In this document: one piece after another, positions 60,627 through 64,000 of the stretch
Numbering within the stretch: position 1 is the stretch's first letter
How the letters are laid out: every line of letters begins with the position of its first letter
DNA from: Theodoxus fluviatilis
Taxonomy: Eukaryota; Mollusca; Gastropoda; Cycloneritida; Neritidae
Assembly: GCA_034096865.1 (NCBI GenBank)
Contig: JAWQFJ010026815.1
Coordinates: 37,501-101,500 of the forward strand
Direction: 5' to 3'
DNA length: 64,000 nucleotides
Program-made: the position numbers and the translations under genes
The notes under the pieces: model-generated
Told to the model about the DNA's origin: nothing
The model's input: only the letters and a program-made list of their open reading frames with translations
Databases searched by the model: none

Positions 60627-60695
60627 AACACACACACACACACACTCACACACACACACACACACACTCACACACACACACACACACACACAGAG
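60011..60695. repeat. (CA)n/(CAGA)n array with a ~244-bp internal duplication
   Basis: CACA and CAGACA units starting immediately after the GAT repeat. A distinctive series including ACATACAGACAGACA, TACGGACACACACAG and GACCCACA occurs at about 60150-60250 and again at about 60393-60490. The TACGG landmark is shifted by 244 bases. The right end becomes pure CA with CTCA and AACA variants. Confidence 0.95.
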
Positions 60696-62292
60696 AAACA
60701 AATGACGATTTCACTAGGAACGCAATTCATCTTATACGCAAGGCTCCAGCAAGGTTCCATTTTACTCTTGTAAGCAAACAGCACGACACGTGACGGAAAA
60801 AGCTTGTTCCGTGGATGTCTTACTTTGCAAACAGCTGCCTGAGGGCAGTGGCTGAGCGCGTACTGAATGACTTGCATCCAGCAAAACTATGGAATAATGG
60901 CACTGCACTGTGCACATTGTTTGAGTTTGACATGATAGATTTGCATATAGTTCTGATACATGCTTTTAGAATCTGCACATTAGGGAAGCTAGTGACGTCA
61001 ATGCACGCTGAATGCCCCCCCTGGTTTAGCATCCGTGCTCCACGATCCTTTGATAAACTTGGGATGCAACAGGATTTCTCTCTCTTTTATTTGTTCAAAT
61101 AATTGTCAACGGAACTTGGAAAGCAGCCTACGGTGGACATTTGCACAAAACCAAACGCACTGTTTTGATAAACTGCTCACATGCCTATTAAGTCTTCGAA
61201 GCTGCTGCCATTGTCTTTTTCAATCCCTCCATCTCTCAGAAAGGTAAAAGCCCTATTCATGCGTCGCGCTGTTTGACCAGAAGCGAGCGGCTGCCTGCCG
61301 GCTGACGTCTGTCCTTGCTGTTCCTGGGCCATGTTCTTTTGTGGCGTCCGCCTTTGTCGCGGCAAAAAGTAATTTTTTCCCAATCTTTTCATTCGGCGGG
61401 ATTTCTGCCGCCCCACTAGGTAGATTCATGCTAGCTCACGCAGAGTGCTTTGAAGCGTCCCGACTCCTTCAATCTCAGGAGTGACTTGGCATTCACCTGA
61501 ATTGTTGCCCTCGCTCGCAGTCTCCTCCCAAGCCCCATTGTCACCATTTGTAGCTGCCTGACGTTCTCGCACTGGAAGGGGGAGGTGGGGAAGAAAATGG
61601 CGCAGAGGACGCGAGAAGGGAACTGAGTTCTTGAGCCGATTACACAGGAGTCGGGGAACCATTGTTGCAAGGAACGTTGTTGTTTCCTTGGCGTGCCCTC
61701 CGTTCCCAGCAAAGTGCAGCAAGAAAGTTAGCGGTGGGGGAACTACTAGGGGGAAGGAGGTGAGGTGGGACGAAGTGGGATGAGGTGGGGGGAAATCGGC
61801 AAATGACGTACATGCGCGGTCGTCCCCTCGGCGCATCCTGACCCTTGAGAACCAACTAGTGCGCAATCGCTGAAATCAATAGAGCGTTCCATTTGTAGCG
61901 CACGTGTGATGTGGCGGCGAGGCCGAGGGCTGATGTACAGGTGACCTTGCATCTCGCACAGGAGCTCAGGGGCTGGTGCCGCCACCATCGCTGCCGACGC
62001 CGATGCTGCCTGTGTTGCTGGTGCAACGGTACAGTTGCTGGTGGTTTACCTCCAGTGTTGAAGTCTCTGTTTTCCATTTTACCCAGTCACTCGAGTGATT
62101 GAGCGTCCACTTGACTGAATGGAAAATAAATGGCTCTGTGTGCTAGAGATATTTGCAGCGTTTGCTTTGGCATGAAGACTATAATCTATTTGCTTGTTTT
62201 ATGTTGATCCCATCAGGTTTGGATAAATTTTTCACGACATCGTTCCGTTCGAAACTTACCTTCCATTAGAAAAGTACGGTCTTCGCTGGACA
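60696..62292. other. Unique non-coding sequence
   Basis: 1.6 kb without repeats. 61530-61870 is GC-balanced with short frames on both strands. No gene recognised. Confidence 0.55.
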
Positions 62293-62354
<62 letters not shown>

Positions 62355-62355
62355 A

Positions 62356-62428
<73 letters not shown>

Positions 62429-62465
62429 GCCTGTCTGTATGGCTGTCTGTCTATCTGTCTGTCTC

Positions 62466-62508
<43 letters not shown>

Positions 62509-62552
62509 TTCTGTCTGTTTTTTTCTGTCTGTCTGTCTGTCTGTCTGTCTGC
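62293..62552. repeat. (CTGT)n tetranucleotide array
   Basis: About 60 CTGT units with scattered CTAT, CTGC, CTCT and TTTT interruptions from 62353 onward. Followed by (CCCT)n at 62552-62570. Confidence 0.97.
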
Positions 62553-64000
62553 CCTCCCTCCCTCCCTCCCTTACATCCTCTGCTCTTTGCCCTTTTGCGA
62601 GGACGGCGAGACAGCTGTTCTTTGGTGGTGGCAGAGAGTGAGTCCGAGTGACGATCTCTCTCTGTAAGCGCCAGTCCAGGCTGACGAGGGAACAGCGAGC
62701 GAAGAGGGGCGCAGAGACCTCCAATTTTTGTCCCTCCCCTACCGAGAGCCCCAGAACCGCTGTCGCTGATTGTAAGCACGATAAAATACAGGGCCTGCAA
62801 TCAATGCTTGGCGGCCTGCAGAATAACGAAGAGAAAAAGAGCGATAATGAAATACTGCCGTCGCCGCCCTTCTTGTCGTCAGAGGCTGGGCCCCGTGAAT
62901 TGATTCTTTCCCTATTTGGGCTATAAAAAACGAGGAGCCGGAGGAAGCAGACCCCGAAGGGTCGGGCTCGCGAGGATATTGTCCATTAAGGTAATGGGTC
63001 AGGTCTCTATCGTCGCCCTCATCCCCTTCCTCCTACACTGTCCTGCGCTCACCATCATGGATAGAAAGGAAAGGGGAAGAGAAGACTGGGGAAAGGATTG
63101 GGTTTTGAGGGGAGAAAAAAGAGGGGGGAATGCCACGGGAAGGGGGGGGGGGGAGATGAGATGAGGGAGACAGGATGCCCGTTTTGCACAGATGACCTAC
63201 ATCGCCTCAGAACCTCCCGCCGCCCCTCTTGCTGCAGAGTGTCATTCAATGGGACTCTCGTGCCCGCTGATGGAAATTCCATGTGTCACCGTGTCGCCTC
63301 CATTTTCCCTGCCTTGTCGCTGTGCTACTGCGCTGCAGGCTTTACGGCAAGGGAGGCAACTTAATCAGCTCGTCATGGCTGCCATTGAGGACCCCGACCA
63401 AGGAGACGACGTTGGAGAGTCCTTGGATAATGCAGCGCCTCAGAGCTGGAGACGCCAAGATGGAGGGGCTTAGGAAGAGATGTCGTTACGAAATCAAATA
63501 TTCTAGACGTTAATGCCGGACCTGATAAGAGAGGCGCGCTGCGTTTTATGCGCGCTTCATGATAGACCGGTTGAAATATACGCACTGAACATCTTGAACT
63601 AATCAGAGCGCGTCGTAAACGCCAATGTCTGCCTTGGAATAATCTCGAATGGGGGAGCAGCACTGCTGCTGAAAAAGCGTAGGAATTCTCAGCCTTGAAG
63701 ATTTTTGCCTCACATATGAGGTCGTTTTACATGGGCTGAATTTATTGCAGCGTTAATAAATCAAGGAGACACTTGTCAGACGAAGGGCAGCCATGTATGG
63801 GAAACTGGCTGACGGAAGGGCGCACCTGGCGTGATGAACAGCAAATGATATTTCATAGCAGAATGAAAAATGGCGTCAAGCTGTGAGGCTTTTTGGGTGA
63901 AAGAAGAACCCAAAGGAAAGCAGAGGATGAGTGCTAGGGGTTGTTGGGGGGAAGCTAGTTTTCGAAAGGAGGGAGGAGGGATAAGGAGAGGAGGAGATTG
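62553..64000. other. Unique non-coding sequence to window end
   Basis: G12 run at 63142-63153 in a G-rich patch (63055-63165), otherwise unique. Frames at 63190-63510 are open but show no family. Purine-rich DNA begins again near 63940. Confidence 0.55.
62910..62930 (+). promoter_or_regulatory. TATA-like box beside a CArG-like word
   Basis: CCCTATTTGGG (62910-62920, close to an SRF CArG box but one A/T short) directly precedes CTATAAAAAA (62921-62930), followed by GC-rich DNA. This is plausible as a core promoter reading right. No transcript or downstream start supports it. Confidence 0.2.

Noticed and set aside
59630..60701. Poly-aspartate and Cys-Val frames over 200-300 residues
   Set aside because: Translations of (GAT)n and (CA)n arrays. 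An acidic-repeat protein cannot be supported.

Overview
The window looks like nuclear DNA of an animal and reads as intergenic or intronic sequence. I found no operon-like gene packing and no ribosome binding sites. There is no recognisable rRNA, intact tRNA, CRISPR array or autonomous transposon, and no exon I can call with confidence. The longest open frames are artefacts of simple repeats: Cys-Val from (TG)n, Ser-Leu from (CT)n, Asp-Arg-Gln-Thr from (ACAG)n, poly-Asp from (GAT)n. The extreme load of long compound microsatellites, plus dispersed copies of a GTTRTCTCCC(T)TTGATCAGG-like sequence, makes me favour a mollusc, perhaps a gastropod. That is inference from general familiarity with such genomes and is not demonstrated here.

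Layout. 1-20 kb: unique DNA broken every 1-2 kb by purine, pyrimidine, (TG)n, (CTGT)n and poly-C arrays. It includes a 21-24 bp purine minisatellite (402-1088), a 34-nt C run (11806-11839), a four-copy repeat of about 57 bp (17172-17365), a G-quadruplex-prone 12-mer array (17563-17634) and one speculative terminal exon (15632-15805). 20.8-23.3 kb: a 2.47-kb microsatellite-free island bounded on both sides by (CAGA)n, rich in short palindromes, possibly an old insertion. 23.6-41 kb: long stretches of unique sequence with few arrays, carrying clustered homeodomain, PBX/MEIS, FOX/SOX and YY1-like sites, plus a decayed 32-bp minisatellite (32197-32410). 41-51 kb: a GGCAGGGCA-rich degenerate repeat field, (CT)n/(CA)n arrays, a complete 265-bp MITE-like element with perfect 57-bp inverted termini and a 9-bp target duplication (46360-46642), a CTACA pentanucleotide satellite and pyrimidine-rich DNA. 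51-64 kb: mostly unique DNA with a CTCF/YY1/CTCF-like cluster (57488-57535), a 930-bp (GAT)n-(CA/CAGA)n compound array, and a (CTGT)n array.

No gene set can be shown to work together. The most defensible biological statements are that one short inverted-repeat transposon inserted near 46.4 kb, that compound microsatellites of the form (CT)n(CA)n(CG)n recur with the same internal order, and that the middle and right parts resemble a regulatory desert. The last point rests on motif reading only and needs cross-species alignment.
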